From contig NZ_QPMK01000025.1 in assembly GCF_003344785.1 (NCBI RefSeq), positions 1 through 53,839 of the forward strand: a stretch of 53,839 bases of DNA, read 5' to 3'. Position 1 is the stretch's first letter, and every line of letters begins with the position of its first letter. Made by a program: the position numbers and the translations under genes. This DNA is from Thalassococcus profundi (lineage in GTDB: Bacteria; Pseudomonadota; Alphaproteobacteria; Rhodobacterales; Rhodobacteraceae). Positions 34,569 to 45,471 of this stretch are shown here, one piece after another. Under the pieces are notes generated by a model that did not search any database, was not told the DNA's origin, and saw nothing but the letters and a program-made list of their open reading frames with translations.

Positions 34569-36029
34569 TCAGTGTCCTGCGCCGCCACCGGCGGCAAGTG
34601 TCGCGCCTTCTCCACCAGCACCACCGCCGTCGCCACCGCCATAGATCGCAGCGGTCAGATCAGCCTGTGCCATGTAGAATTCGCGTTTTGCGTTTGCCGC
34701 TTCCAGCGATGCGCCAAGTTTTTCGCGCACATCTGTCAGCAGCTCGAAAGTGTTGGTGATCATGCCGTTATAAGACAGCAGCCCCTCTTCTTCGACGGTC
34801 GTGCGTAGCGGCACCAGAACGTCGCGATAGTGGCGGGCGATCTTATACGCGGCGTGATAGGAGGCTTCAGCACCACGCGCTTCGGACCGGACGTTGACGG
34901 CTCTTTCTGCCAGCACGTTGGCTGCTTGCAGGTACGACAATTCCGCCTTGCGCATCCGTGCCTTCCCGGTGTCGTAGATCGGGATTGCGAACTCCACCTC
35001 CACCTGAGGGGTGGTCACGGTCTCCGTTTCTCCGTCCTCAATTTCCCGCTCCGCTTCGAACCCGGCAATGAATTCGAGATCGCTGATAATGCGAGTCTGA
35101 TCAGTCAGACCAAACGCCTTGGCCTGTGCTTCCAGGCCAAGTTTGGCAACGCGCAGATCAACCCGATTTCGCAATGCTTTCGCTTCGATGTCAGTCACAC
35201 GGCCGACGGAACGCGGCAGCGCAGGAAGGGCATCGGGAACATAATAGTCGACCTCGGTGCCCCACAGCCCCATGAGCCTGGTCAGCTGCTCCTTGGACCG
35301 GGTAGCATTCAAGCGTGCCTGGGCAAGTTGTCCGGCGAGTTCGGCATTGAATGCCTGTTCACGGGCCTGCCCGGCTGTGTTCAGCGCGCCGGTCTCGCCC
35401 AGCCTCATAGCCAATTCCGATCCGGCGTCAGAGGTCGCTTTCGCGCGGCGCAGATAGCTCACGGCCTCGAAGGCAGCTACGGCATCGACCCATGCCTTCC
35501 GCGTCTGATTGGCCAGTGCGAGCGTGTCGTTCACGGCGCTCAGTTGAGCCTGCCGGAAATTTGCGTCTGCAATGGCCGTACGCTGCTTGCGAGTGGTGGC
35601 ATCGAGCACGTTCGACCGGATCAGTCCTTCGATCGCCCTGTAGGCACCCAGTTCGGGCGCACCGATGCCCAGTATACCGATTGCGACGATCGGATTTTCC
35701 GGGGTCGATTGCTGCCAGGCCTCAGCGGCGGATAGGCCGACATTTGCATAAGACGCCTGCAATCCCTTGTTGTTCAGAAGCGCGACCTGAACGGCGGTGT
35801 CCGCCGAAATGGTCTTGCGGTGCACCATTGCGTGCACCTGCTTCTTCAAGGCCTCGTTTTCGGCCTGGGTTTCGGCGAAGGCTGTCCGTTTGCCGAGGGC
35901 TGGTGTGACCTGGCTGGAAATGTTGGCGAAGCCAGCTTTTGGTTCCGTGTAGATGCCCGGTACAGCTGCAGCACAGGCACCCAAGATTAGCGGAAAGCCG
36001 AAAACCAGCGGAAACTTCGATACCCGCAT
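34569..36029 (-). CDS. TolC-family outer-membrane efflux lipoprotein (CusC-like)
   Basis: A 486-residue protein with a lipobox (LILGACAAA) and two outer-membrane-factor repeats rich in long helices. It most likely provides the exit channel for the CusAB pump encoded on the other strand at 24057-28639. The C-terminal 25 residues are very Gly-rich (GGGDGGGAGGEG). Its start overlaps the small lipoprotein gene upstream (TGATG). Confidence 0.88.
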   Translation of the reverse strand: MRVSKFPLVFGFPLILGACAAAVPGIYTEPKAGFANISSQVTPALGKRTAFAETQAENEALKKQVHAMVHRKTISADTAVQVALLNNKGLQASYANVGLSAAEAWQQSTPENPIVAIGILGIGAPELGAYRAIEGLIRSNVLDATTRKQRTAIADANFRQAQLSAVNDTLALANQTRKAWVDAVAAFEAVSYLRRAKATSDAGSELAMRLGETGALNTAGQAREQAFNAELAGQLAQARLNATRSKEQLTRLMGLWGTEVDYYVPDALPALPRSVGRVTDIEAKALRNRVDLRVAKLGLEAQAKAFGLTDQTRIISDLEFIAGFEAEREIEDGETETVTTPQVEVEFAIPIYDTGKARMRKAELSYLQAANVLAERAVNVRSEARGAEASYHAAYKIARHYRDVLVPLRTTVEEEGLLSYNGMITNTFELLTDVREKLGASLEAANAKREFYMAQADLTAAIYGGGDGGGAGGEGATLAAGGGAGH

Positions 36030-36250
36030 CAGTTGCCCTCCGTCTGTTCTTGATTGACGGAACGCCAGTCGCGGGGACCTGTGGGGCCGCGGTAGGTGTA
36101 GCCCGCCAAGGGGTCCTGATAGCTGATCAGCGATGAAACTGCCGTGTTGGCGACGGCCTGTTGGGTCGCGACGGACGGCAACGGGGTGGGCTCATAGGCG
36201 CATGCGCCAAGCCCGAGGGCCGAAGCCCCCATAAGTAGATGAATTTTCAT
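36029..36250 (-). CDS. Small lipoprotein, 73 residues
   Basis: A short protein with a lipobox (GASALGLGACAYEP). The mature part is about 50 residues and ends in a Tyr/Arg-rich segment (YQDPLAGYTYRGPTGPRDW). ATG 36250 is chosen because it begins the signal directly. The TGATG overlap with the TolC-type gene shows translational coupling, and the pair may assemble together at the outer membrane. No family recognised. Confidence 0.7.
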   Translation of the reverse strand: MKIHLLMGASALGLGACAYEPTPLPSVATQQAVANTAVSSLISYQDPLAGYTYRGPTGPRDWRSVNQEQTEGN

Positions 36251-36323
36251 GAACGTAACCTGATTGATGAACGTTGTCTCACGCAGAATCTGCGCAAGGC
36301 TCACACCCGATTTGGGCGCCGGT

Positions 36324-36746
36324 TCAGATCAGGAATCGAGGGGGCCGAAGAAACCCTGCTGTTTCTACCGAATAAGTTTGACCGTCCAGAATGACATATT
36401 CACTTTTACCAACCGGCTCTGCTCTGATCCTGGTGTCTTCGATGAAGACGACAGAAATACAGATGCCGTTGCAACACTCTTTGGATTGTTGCTCTTTGCC
36501 ATCCTTGTCGGACGCTGCGATGTCGATGTCGCTTGCGACCCTAAGCTTCTCATGCGCGTGATGCGCATCGCTTCCGGTGTCATGAGTTATGGCAGCACCA
36601 ACGACACCAACAGACTTGGCTTGATGTCCGTCATGCATGCCGGACGCAGCGTGAGCGGCAGAAGGTGGTGAAAACACCAATGCCAGCGCAAACGCAATGC
36701 ACGTAAACGCCCTTGACCAGCTTGATATGAAAACTCGAAAGCTCAT
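36324..36746 (-). CDS. Exported His/Cys protein, CutF-like leader candidate
   Basis: A 140-residue protein with a signal peptide (TCIAFALALVFSPPSAAHA), a His-rich middle (MHDGHQ, HDTGSDAHHAHE) and KECCNGICISVV, which contains a CxxxC motif. It ends in GFLRPPRFLI. Signal, CxxxC and a terminal Arg-Pro-Pro are shared in layout with the genes at 23227 and 49313, and with the published CutF idea of a nascent copper sensor. It heads the set lipoprotein-TolC-multicopper oxidase-CusF. ATG 36746 lies only 6 bases after the -10 box GATATT, so the message may be leaderless. Confidence 0.7.
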   Translation of the reverse strand: MSFRVFISSWSRAFTCIAFALALVFSPPSAAHAASGMHDGHQAKSVGVVGAAITHDTGSDAHHAHEKLRVASDIDIAASDKDGKEQQSKECCNGICISVVFIEDTRIRAEPVGKSEYVILDGQTYSVETAGFLRPPRFLI

Positions 36747-36752
36747 GCCGCG

Positions 36753-36781
36753 AATATCGGAGAGCGATGCAGTACAGTCAA
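36753..36781 (-). promoter_or_regulatory. Promoter of the periplasmic copper operon
   Basis: On the minus strand TTGACT (36776-36781), 17 bases, GATATT (36753-36758), a strong housekeeping-type promoter. Just upstream is ACCTTCCTGCGCAGGAC, a degenerate CueR-like dyad, so copper control is possible but not certain. Transcription would start at about the ATG at 36746. Confidence 0.55.
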
Positions 36782-36918
36782 TCCGTCCTGCGCAGGAAGG
36801 TTTGTCGCATTTTTTGAAACAGGCGAGTTTTGGCCGCTGCTGTCAGAGAGTGTTGCACATCAGCGACATAGAGAGAGCCACTATCTCCGTCCAGCGGAGC
36901 GTTGCTGACGCATTTTGG

Positions 36919-37128
36919 CTACTGAACCTCTGCCAGCTTCTCAGACCTGTAGCCCGCATCGCGGATCGCTGCGGCCAATGCAGTTTCATCCAGAGTGCTG
37001 TCGACGTCGACGATACGTCCAGTCAGATCGCACGAAACCGTTGCATCTGGGTCGGCCGCCATAATGGCCTTTTGGATGGAAGCGGTACAATGGCCGCAAC
37101 TCATGTTCGGTACGCTGAATTTGAACAT
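36919..37128 (-). CDS. copZ: CopZ-like copper chaperone
   Basis: A 69-residue HMA-domain protein: FKFSVPNMSCGHCTASIQ carries the Cu(I)-binding CxxC, and the fold is completed by VSCDLTGRIVDVDS. It would carry Cu(I) in the cytoplasm to CopA or CueR. ATG 37128 has a perfect AAAGGAG site 6 bases ahead; the open frame to 37149 is ignored. It is divergent from the two-HMA CopA, and each side has its own CueR-type promoter. Confidence 0.92.
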   Translation of the reverse strand: MFKFSVPNMSCGHCTASIQKAIMAADPDATVSCDLTGRIVDVDSTLDETALAAAIRDAGYRSEKLAEVQ

Positions 37129-37150
37129 CGCAATCTCCTTTGACGACATG

Positions 37151-37181
37151 CATGTAAGGCGTTCCGGCGCGGGAAGGTCAA
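37151..37181 (-). promoter_or_regulatory. CueR-type promoter of copZ
   Basis: On the minus strand TTGACC (37176-37181), 19 bases containing TTCCCGCGCCGGAA, then TACATG (37151-37156). It lies 22 bases before the copZ start. The -35 box is 28 bases from that of the divergent copA promoter. Confidence 0.8.
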
Positions 37182-37208
37182 TGGCCAGAATTTTATTCTA
37201 CATGCCTG

Positions 37209-37239
37209 TTGACCTTCCAGTAACTGGAGGCCCTATCTG
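37209..37239 (+). promoter_or_regulatory. CueR-type promoter of copA-cueR
   Basis: TTGACC (37209-37214), 19 bases TTCCAGTAACTGGAGGCCC, then TATCTG (37234-37239). The TTCCAGT...ACTGGAG dyad is the CueR class. It would activate copA and the cueR gene after it. Confidence 0.85.
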
Positions 37240-37266
37240 CAGGAGTATCAGAACAAGGAGATTCTC

Positions 37267-39774
<2,508 letters not shown>

Positions 39775-39793
39775 ACTCAAGGAGGAAACGATT

Positions 39794-40213
39794 ATGAACA
39801 TCGGAGATGTGGCCGACCTTTCCGGCCTTCCCGCCAAAACGATCCGCTACTACGAAGACATCGGTCTTGTCGAACCGCTGCGCAGTTCAAATGGCTATCG
39901 CAGCTTTCGGCAAAGCGACGTGCACAAGCTGGCCTTTCTCGGCCGGGCACGGGCCCTTGGATTCACCATCGAGGATTGCCGGAGCCTGCTGAAGCTTTAT
40001 GCCGATACTGACCGCGCCAGTGCCGAGGTAAAGCAGATTGCCGAAGAGCATCTTGACCGGATTGACTGCAAGATCGCCGAACTGACCGAAATGCGCGCGA
40101 CGCTGTCGCATCTTGTGGATGCATGCGCGGGTGATCACCGCCCCGATTGCCCCATCTTGGCCGATCTGGCGATGGAACAAAAGGCGGGCAGTATCAGCAA
40201 GGCGTCCGGATAG
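39794..40213 (+). CDS. cueR: CueR copper-responsive regulator
   Basis: A 139-residue MerR-family activator with the winged helix MNIGDVADLSGLPAKTIRYY and the Cu(I)-binding loop CAGDHRPDCP (Cys111, Cys119), corresponding to Cys112/Cys120 of E. coli CueR. Ser76 fits the Cu+/Ag+/Au+ selective group. It probably controls the four CueR-type promoters seen here (20746, 37151, 37209, 49673), making it the copper switch for the whole window. GGAGG lies before ATG 39794. Confidence 0.95.
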   Translation: MNIGDVADLSGLPAKTIRYYEDIGLVEPLRSSNGYRSFRQSDVHKLAFLGRARALGFTIEDCRSLLKLYADTDRASAEVKQIAEEHLDRIDCKIAELTEMRATLSHLVDACAGDHRPDCPILADLAMEQKAGSISKASG

Positions 40214-40320
40214 CTCTGACGTCTGCAAAAGCCGAACTTTCCCGAAAACTACGGAACATTCCAGCGCAGCAATGTTGTTCCTTCTATAGGACATCAATTT
40301 TTCGAGACTGGAGGTTTCCA

Positions 40321-41190
40321 ATGACATACATACGCTTTTTCGCGATGATCGCCACATCCACGGTGGTGATGTTCATCCTAATGTATCTCAACACCTATCT
40401 GCTGAGCCATATCTTCTGGTCCGAAACACGCGCCTATATGGCCGTGCTGATGGGGGCCACAATGTCGATCATCATGCTGGGCTTCATGCTGTCGATGTAC
40501 TCCAGCAAGGCGATCAACGCTGCCATCTTCATTGGCGGCGCTGTGGTGTTTGCCGGATCCCTCTGGTTGGTCCGGAGCCAGGTAACCGTTGGCGATACCA
40601 GCTACATGCGCGCGATGATCCCGCACCATTCGATCGCGATCATGACGTCGAGCCGCGCCAACATTTCTGACCCGCGGGTGCGCAAACTGGCTGACGAGAT
40701 CATCTTTGCCCAGGACAAGGAAATCGCCGAGATGCGGTATCTGGTGAATGACATCGACGCGAATGGTGACGCGGCCGATGAGAGCCCGGATGGTCCGGCC
40801 CGCATCGTCGATCTGAACGAGGCGCTTTCATCCGCCGAAATCGCTATCCTCGATCTGGAATTCCTGACCGGCGACGAGATCGCGCAGCTTTTCCCGGATG
40901 GGGCCATCTGCACCTTCAAGTATACCGCGACCAGCAAACCTGTGCTTGCCGCAGGACAGATCGATGGCGCCCCGGCGGCGCTGGCAAAGATCAGCGGCGA
41001 TCTGGTGCGTCTTGGCTCAACCGACGGAACCGGCACCCTGCGCACCGAAGGAATGTCCGTGGCCCTCAGTGCGCCGGACGGGGCTGCGGCGCTGGAAAAC
41101 AGTGGTGAAGTGCAGGACGCCAACCTCGTGCTCGAGCTCGATGCCGGCCTGCGGGCAGGCTATCGCGGCTATTATGGCTGCGACGCCTGA
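40321..41190 (+). CDS. DUF305 membrane protein with extra C-terminal domain
   Basis: A 289-residue protein with three to four N-terminal membrane segments (about residues 5-85), then a DUF305-type segment YMRAMIPHHSIAIMTSSRAN with the family's HH motif and a helix KLADEIIFAQDKEIAEMRYL. The last 120 residues form an unrelated domain ending GYYGCDA. DUF305 proteins are common in copper/silver clusters and may bind metal through the conserved His pair. It follows cueR in the same direction with a 107-base gap and leads into the glutaredoxin fusion gene. ATG 40321 has GGAGG. Confidence 0.85.
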   Translation: MTYIRFFAMIATSTVVMFILMYLNTYLLSHIFWSETRAYMAVLMGATMSIIMLGFMLSMYSSKAINAAIFIGGAVVFAGSLWLVRSQVTVGDTSYMRAMIPHHSIAIMTSSRANISDPRVRKLADEIIFAQDKEIAEMRYLVNDIDANGDAADESPDGPARIVDLNEALSSAEIAILDLEFLTGDEIAQLFPDGAICTFKYTATSKPVLAAGQIDGAPAALAKISGDLVRLGSTDGTGTLRTEGMSVALSAPDGAAALENSGEVQDANLVLELDAGLRAGYRGYYGCDA

Positions 41191-41251
41191 ACCCTGAAAC
41201 GGAGGATATGACCTGCCAAGAGACACAACCCAGACAGCCAAGCTTTACCGG

Positions 41252-41977
41252 ATGGTGATGCCCGACCACCTCTGTCCCTATGGGCTCAAATCCAAGGACC
41301 TGCTGGAGCGCAAGGGTTTCGAAGTCAAGGATCACCCTTTGACCACGCGTGAGGAAACCGACGCGTTCATGGAAGAGCACGGCGTCGAAACCACCCCGCA
41401 AACCTGGATCGGCGACGAGCGGATCGGCGGATATGACGACCTTCGGGTCCATTTCGGCATGGATGCGCCCGAAGACGAACGCTCGGACACATCCTATCAG
41501 CCGGTGATTGCGATCTTTGCCGTCGCGTTCCTGATGGCGCTCGGTTTGTCGTGGTACAGCTTCGAGACCATTATTACCCTGCGCGCCCTGGAATGGTTCA
41601 TTTCCATCTCGATGTGCTTTCTGGCCGTACAAAAACTTCAGGATGTCGAAAGCTTTTCGACCATGTTCCTGAACTACGACCTGCTGGCGCGTCGGTGGGT
41701 GCGATATGGCAAGATCTATCCGTTCGGAGAGGCGTTCGCAGGCATCCTCATGGTCGCCGGGGCGCTGACCTGGCTTTCGGCACCGGTGGCCCTGTTCATC
41801 GGCACTGTTGGCGCAGTATCGGTTTTCAAGGCGGTCTATATCGACAAGCGTGAATTGAAATGCGCCTGTGTCGGCGGTGACAGCAATGTGCCGCTCGGCT
41901 TTGTCTCGCTCACGGAGAACCTGATGATGATGGTCATGGGGATTTGGATGCCGATCAGGGTCTATCTGATCGGCTGA
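41252..41977 (+). CDS. Glutaredoxin-domain protein fused to MauE/DoxX-like membrane domain
   Basis: A fusion of a glutaredoxin-like domain (MVMPDHLCPYGLKSKDLLER, single active Cys in CPYG, then ETTPQTWIGDERIGGYDD) and a C-terminal four-segment membrane domain of the MauE type (about residues 80-240, with CACVGG). It may handle thiols at the inner membrane for metal protein assembly. From the ATG at 41252 the first beta strand of the glutaredoxin fold would be cut short. The same frame is open upstream to a CTG at 41213 with GGAGG 7 bases ahead, adding 13 residues (PRDTTQTAKLYR), so translation may begin at this rare start. Confidence 0.8.
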   Translation: MVMPDHLCPYGLKSKDLLERKGFEVKDHPLTTREETDAFMEEHGVETTPQTWIGDERIGGYDDLRVHFGMDAPEDERSDTSYQPVIAIFAVAFLMALGLSWYSFETIITLRALEWFISISMCFLAVQKLQDVESFSTMFLNYDLLARRWVRYGKIYPFGEAFAGILMVAGALTWLSAPVALFIGTVGAVSVFKAVYIDKRELKCACVGGDSNVPLGFVSLTENLMMMVMGIWMPIRVYLIG

Positions 41978-42063
41978 AAGGCGGGTGCCTTTTTCACATC
42001 CCTCAGACCCGTTCTCCCGACAGGTGCGCAGGTCAGACAGCACTGCGAAAAAGGTCAAGCTGA

Positions 42064-43173
42064 ATGGACCAGATAGTCGAAGCATTCACGACCGGGGCGG
42101 GCATGCTCTGGAAGGCGCTCTGGGCGCTGATCTTCGGCTATATCATCTCCGCAGGCATCCAAATCTTCGTGACACGGGATCAGATGGCGCGTGTTCTGGG
42201 TGATCGTGGTGCCAGGAAGCCAAGCATTGCCGGCTCCTTTGGTTTCGTGTCGTCGTCCTGTTCCTTCGCGGCTCTTGCCGCGTCGCGTTCGATCCTCGTG
42301 AAAGGTGCGCATCCGGTCAATTCGATCGCCTTCCTGATTTCATCGACAAATCTGTTGATCGAGCTTGGAATCGTCCTTCTGGTCCTGCTGGGCTGGAAAT
42401 TCATGGTGGCGAATTTCCTGCTTGGCATCCTGATGACGATCTACGCCTATGCCCTCTCCCTGATGTGGCTTCCAAGGTCGTTTGTCGAAAGCGAAAAAGA
42501 GCATGCGGAGAAGGCCCAGTCCGACGAAGGTATGGACACCGACCAGACCATGAAGGGATCGTTCCGCGACAAACTGCTGTCCCGCGAAGGATGGGACCGG
42601 ATCGCCCGCGTTTTCTTCATGGAATGGAAGATGGTCTGGAAGGAGATCCTCTTCGGCTTCACGGTCGCGGGATTCATTTCCGTCTTTGTGCCGCAGAGCT
42701 TCTGGAACGCGATCTTCCTGGTCGCAGATGGCGGTGCGCAGGACGCGCCGGGCTTCCTGATCGTTCTCGAAAACGCGCTGGTGGCACCGGTCGTCGCTTT
42801 CTTCACCTTCATCGGGTCGATGGGCAATGTCCCCCTGGCCGCGATGCTCTGGTCGCGTGATGCGTCGTTCGGAGGCGTGATCGCCTTTCTCGGAGCCGAT
42901 CTTGTTGCTGCCACGGTGATATAGGTGCACGCAAAGTATTATGGCTGGCAGTATGCGCTCTATCTTTCAGGCTTGCTGTACCTGTGCATGGTCGCTGCGG
43001 GAATTACGGTGCATTACCTGTTTGCTCTCGTAGGGATGATCCCGACCGAGCGGCCCTCGCTTCAGGAAATGGTCCGGTTCAGCATCGACTACACGTTCTT
43101 CCTCAACCTGATATTTCTCGTCATCGGGGCAATACTGATCTGGCTTCACCTCAGAAACGCCAAGGAAAATTAA
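42064..43173 (+). pseudogene. Permease (UPF0718-like) split by an in-frame amber codon
   Basis: The frame begins at ATG 42064 and encodes an eight- to ten-segment permease (SFGFVSSSCSFAALAASRSI; GSMGNVPLAAMLWS) of the UPF0718/ArsP type. A TAG at 42922-42924 stops it after 286 residues. The very next codon continues in the same frame with 82 residues (VHAKYYGWQYALYLSGLLY and onward), with two membrane segments and a natural end at 43173. The two parts fit as one protein. A single substitution in a sense codon (for example Trp or Gln) would explain it. Either the gene is broken, or the stop is read through. Neighbours suggest a role in copper or mercury-type metal transport. Confidence 0.8.
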
Positions 43174-43910
43174 CCGATTGAAGCCAGGAATGGGAAGGTT
43201 CCCAGAAGCCAGTAGGCAAACCGGGACAATTGGCCGGTCATGATGGCAACGCCCATGATGATCATGGCGACGCCTGCGCCCTTGTAGAGCCAGCGACCGG
43301 CCTTGCCGATCTGTCTGACCCGCGCGGCGATGGCGTCGGTGAACAGCGCGGCCAGCAGGAACGGCACGCCTAGCCCGGCGGAATAGATCGACAGCAGCCA
43401 AATGCCGTCCGACATGCCGCCGGAAGTCGAACTGAGTGTCAGGATCGCGCCAAGGATCGGTCCGATGCACGGCGTCCATCCAAACGCGAAGGCCAAGCCC
43501 AGGACGTAGGCTCCAAGCGGGCGACCCCCCGGAATGTCGAGTGTGAAGCGGGTGTCGCGCGAGAAGGCATCCAGACGAAAGACACCCAGCATGACCAGTC
43601 CGAACAGGATGATGATCGCGCCGCCCAGATAGTTGAGTTCAGTGCGCCAGGTCAGAAGCAGCGACCCGAGCGCGCTAGCCCCGGCCCCCAACGCGACAAA
43701 GATCGTGGAAAATCCAAAAACGAAACAGGCGCTTAGCCCAAGTGCGTTGGCGCGCGCCCGCAGGCCGACCGATCGCTTCGTTCGCAAATCCGGCTGGCCA
43801 GCAATATAGGAGACATAGCCCGGCACCAGCGGCAGGACGCAGGGCGACAGGAACGAAATGGCCCCGGCCAGAAAGGCCGCGAAGATGCCGATGCCGGAAA
43901 TATCCATCAT
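43170..43910 (-). CDS. ccdA: CcdA-type thiol transporter
   Basis: A 246-residue inner-membrane protein of the CcdA/DsbD-beta family with six segments and the two reactive cysteines in SFLSPCVLPLVPG (about Cys23) and GWTPCIGPILG. It carries electrons from cytoplasmic thioredoxin to periplasmic proteins such as TlpA, CcmG or SCO, all encoded in the same operon. The start at 43910 overlaps the preceding stop (ATGA). It is last in the long minus-strand operon and converges on the broken permease with 4 bases of overlap. Confidence 0.92.
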   Translation of the reverse strand: MMDISGIGIFAAFLAGAISFLSPCVLPLVPGYVSYIAGQPDLRTKRSVGLRARANALGLSACFVFGFSTIFVALGAGASALGSLLLTWRTELNYLGGAIIILFGLVMLGVFRLDAFSRDTRFTLDIPGGRPLGAYVLGLAFAFGWTPCIGPILGAILTLSSTSGGMSDGIWLLSIYSAGLGVPFLLAALFTDAIAARVRQIGKAGRWLYKGAGVAMIIMGVAIMTGQLSRFAYWLLGTFPFLASIG

Positions 43911-44398
43911 GTGTTTCCATGTCCGCTGAAGGGCCGTGATGCCCACCAGAAGGCAATCAGCGGGATTACGATCCATTGCAGCACGGGCGACAGCCCCGCG
44001 TCGAGGACCGGAATGATCGGCATCAGGTCCGAATAGGCCCAAGCCGCGCGGATCACGATGTTAAGCCATTCGCTGAACAGCGTATATCCCAACCCGAACA
44101 CCACCGTCAGGACGGTCACCGAGCGTCGTGTCAGAGCCACGAAGGGCCAGCCACGGCCGGTCAGCATCAAGGCAAGCATGAGGGCGCTCATGGCAATCAG
44201 GATGTCGCCGCTCGTGCAGTGAACCGCGGCGAAGACGATCTCACCCCAGGTGCCCTCGTTCCAGATCGTGTAGAGCGGCATGTGGGCGAACTCCCAGATC
44301 AGATTAGCCGGGATGATCACCGAAAAATACCGACGGAGTACCGTCAGGGATATTCCATCCTGCGCGGACTGCATGACGCCAATCGTGATATCGCTCAT
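43907..44398 (-). CDS. Inner-membrane protein of unknown function
   Basis: A 163-residue protein with four to five hydrophobic segments. Conserved-looking features are IIPANLIWEFAHMPLYTIW, AVHCTSGDILIAMSALMLAL and LFSEWLNI. I do not recognise a named family, though similar proteins are often seen beside SCO and copper oxidase genes. Start ATG 44398 overlaps the SCO stop (ATGA), and its own stop overlaps ccdA, so it is firmly part of the operon. Function unknown. Confidence 0.75.
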   Translation of the reverse strand: MSDITIGVMQSAQDGISLTVLRRYFSVIIPANLIWEFAHMPLYTIWNEGTWGEIVFAAVHCTSGDILIAMSALMLALMLTGRGWPFVALTRRSVTVLTVVFGLGYTLFSEWLNIVIRAAWAYSDLMPIIPVLDAGLSPVLQWIVIPLIAFWWASRPFSGHGNT

Positions 44399-45099
44399 TG
44401 AAACGCCCCCGTCAGCCGATCCCACCAACCGCGTTCGCGACGTCGGTGCTGGGCATTGTTGATCAACTCGCTGACATAGAGGATCAGGTTCACATTCTTG
44501 AATTCCATGGCATGGAACTTTGCGGCGAACCGTCCCCCGATATCCACGACATGGGTGACCGCGCCGTGCATCATCATGTCGCTGTCGTCCGCTATCGTGA
44601 ACTCGAGCCCATAGTCCCGCGCCAGATGGCGCGTCGCGTCGTCGCTCTGATCGGGCCGTTTGGTCAGAATGACCCAGTTGCTCGGATCGAACCCATGCCG
44701 GTCCCCGTACCCGCGCAGAACGTCAGGCGTGTCATTCACGGGATTGGTTGTGATCGAGATGAATTGCACCAGATCGCTCATCGGCCCTTCGTTGATCGAA
44801 GCCTGGACCGCCGCAATCTTTTCCGCATGGACAGGGCAGATATCCGGGCAACTGGCGTAGATGAAATGCAGGATGACGACCTTGTCGCTGAAATCCGACA
44901 GGCGCACGGGATTGCCCGCCGAATCCTGCAACTCGAAATCCGGGGCCTGTGCTGCGTCGATGGCCTGGAAATATGGCTCCATCTCGAACATCCGGGCATC
45001 CAGATTTTCACCCGGATGATCGGCGAAGGCCGCAGAGGAGATCGTGGCCACAAGTGTCGCCAAGGCGGCGCGCCGGGTCAGACAGACAATCAACTGCAT
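44395..45099 (-). CDS. SCO1/SenC family protein (third copy)
   Basis: A 234-residue SCO protein with a signal (RRAALATLVATISSAAFA). The redox/copper motif is IYASCPDICPVHAEK, followed by the distal His region MMHGAVTHVVDI. It is further from the two SCO proteins at 3.8-6.6 kb than they are from each other. The open frame extends to 45321, but ATG 45099 overlaps the upstream stop (TGATG) and gives a clean signal. It probably works with CcdA and the thioredoxin-like proteins of the operon in copper-site assembly or thiol reduction. Confidence 0.9.
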   Translation of the reverse strand: MQLIVCLTRRAALATLVATISSAAFADHPGENLDARMFEMEPYFQAIDAAQAPDFELQDSAGNPVRLSDFSDKVVILHFIYASCPDICPVHAEKIAAVQASINEGPMSDLVQFISITTNPVNDTPDVLRGYGDRHGFDPSNWVILTKRPDQSDDATRHLARDYGLEFTIADDSDMMMHGAVTHVVDIGGRFAAKFHAMEFKNVNLILYVSELINNAQHRRRERGWWDRLTGAFQ

Positions 45100-45389
45100 C
45101 ACCCTTCGGATTGATCGGGCTTGCCACCACCCGCATCGTTGCATTTCCCGCCGGACCCGCCCTTCATGCACAGACCAAGCCCGCACATCGCGGCGCAGGG
45201 TGCCAGCGAGACCAGGACAGGCGCGAGACCGATCGCCGTGAGCCATCCCCAGTTCAGGGCCATGCCGCCCCCCATCACGGTTGCCGCACCGACGAACAGC
45301 AATCGTCTGCGCGTCAACCACCGGAGCCGGTCGCCGGCGCTTTTGATGCCTGCGGTGCCCGCATCGTTGGAAGATGATATGTCGGTCAT
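45099..45389 (-). CDS. Small Cys-containing membrane protein
   Basis: A 96-residue protein with a soluble N-terminus, two hydrophobic segments (LLFVGAATVMGGGMALNWGW, AIGLAPVLVSLAPC) and a Cys-rich end (APCAAMCGLGLCMKG, KCNDAGGG). The cysteines sit at the membrane edge, a possible metal or thiol site. Start ATG 45389 has AAGGA 9 bases ahead. It is coupled to the SCO gene by TGATG. Not assigned to a family. Confidence 0.75.
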   Translation of the reverse strand: MTDISSSNDAGTAGIKSAGDRLRWLTRRRLLFVGAATVMGGGMALNWGWLTAIGLAPVLVSLAPCAAMCGLGLCMKGGSGGKCNDAGGGKPDQSEG

Positions 45390-45408
45390 CCGGAAAATCC
45401 TTTTGAAG

Positions 45409-45436
45409 TTTGAGTACTGGTCATTTTGAGAACTGG
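45409..45436. repeat. Direct repeat TTTGAGnACTGG upstream of the SCO gene group
   Basis: TTTGAGTACTGG (45409-45420) and TTTGAGAACTGG (45425-45436) repeat with a 16-base period in the 82-base gap before the gene starting at 45389. Tandem half-sites of this kind can be regulator-binding sites. No regulator can be named. Confidence 0.4.
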
Positions 45437-45471
45437 ACGGTCAAGGGCGGGCGGCGCTCTTTCAGGGGCGC

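Noticed and set aside
40230-40290. A CueR-like dyad (TTCCCGAAAACTACGGAAC) ahead of the DUF305 gene
   Set aside because: The spacer length would fit, but the -35 (CGAACT) and -10 (ATTCCA) are poor; not strong enough to list.
41066-42085. A 339-codon minus-strand frame over the DUF305 end and glutaredoxin gene
   Set aside because: Charged shadow composition; the plus-strand genes have ribosome-binding sites and domains.
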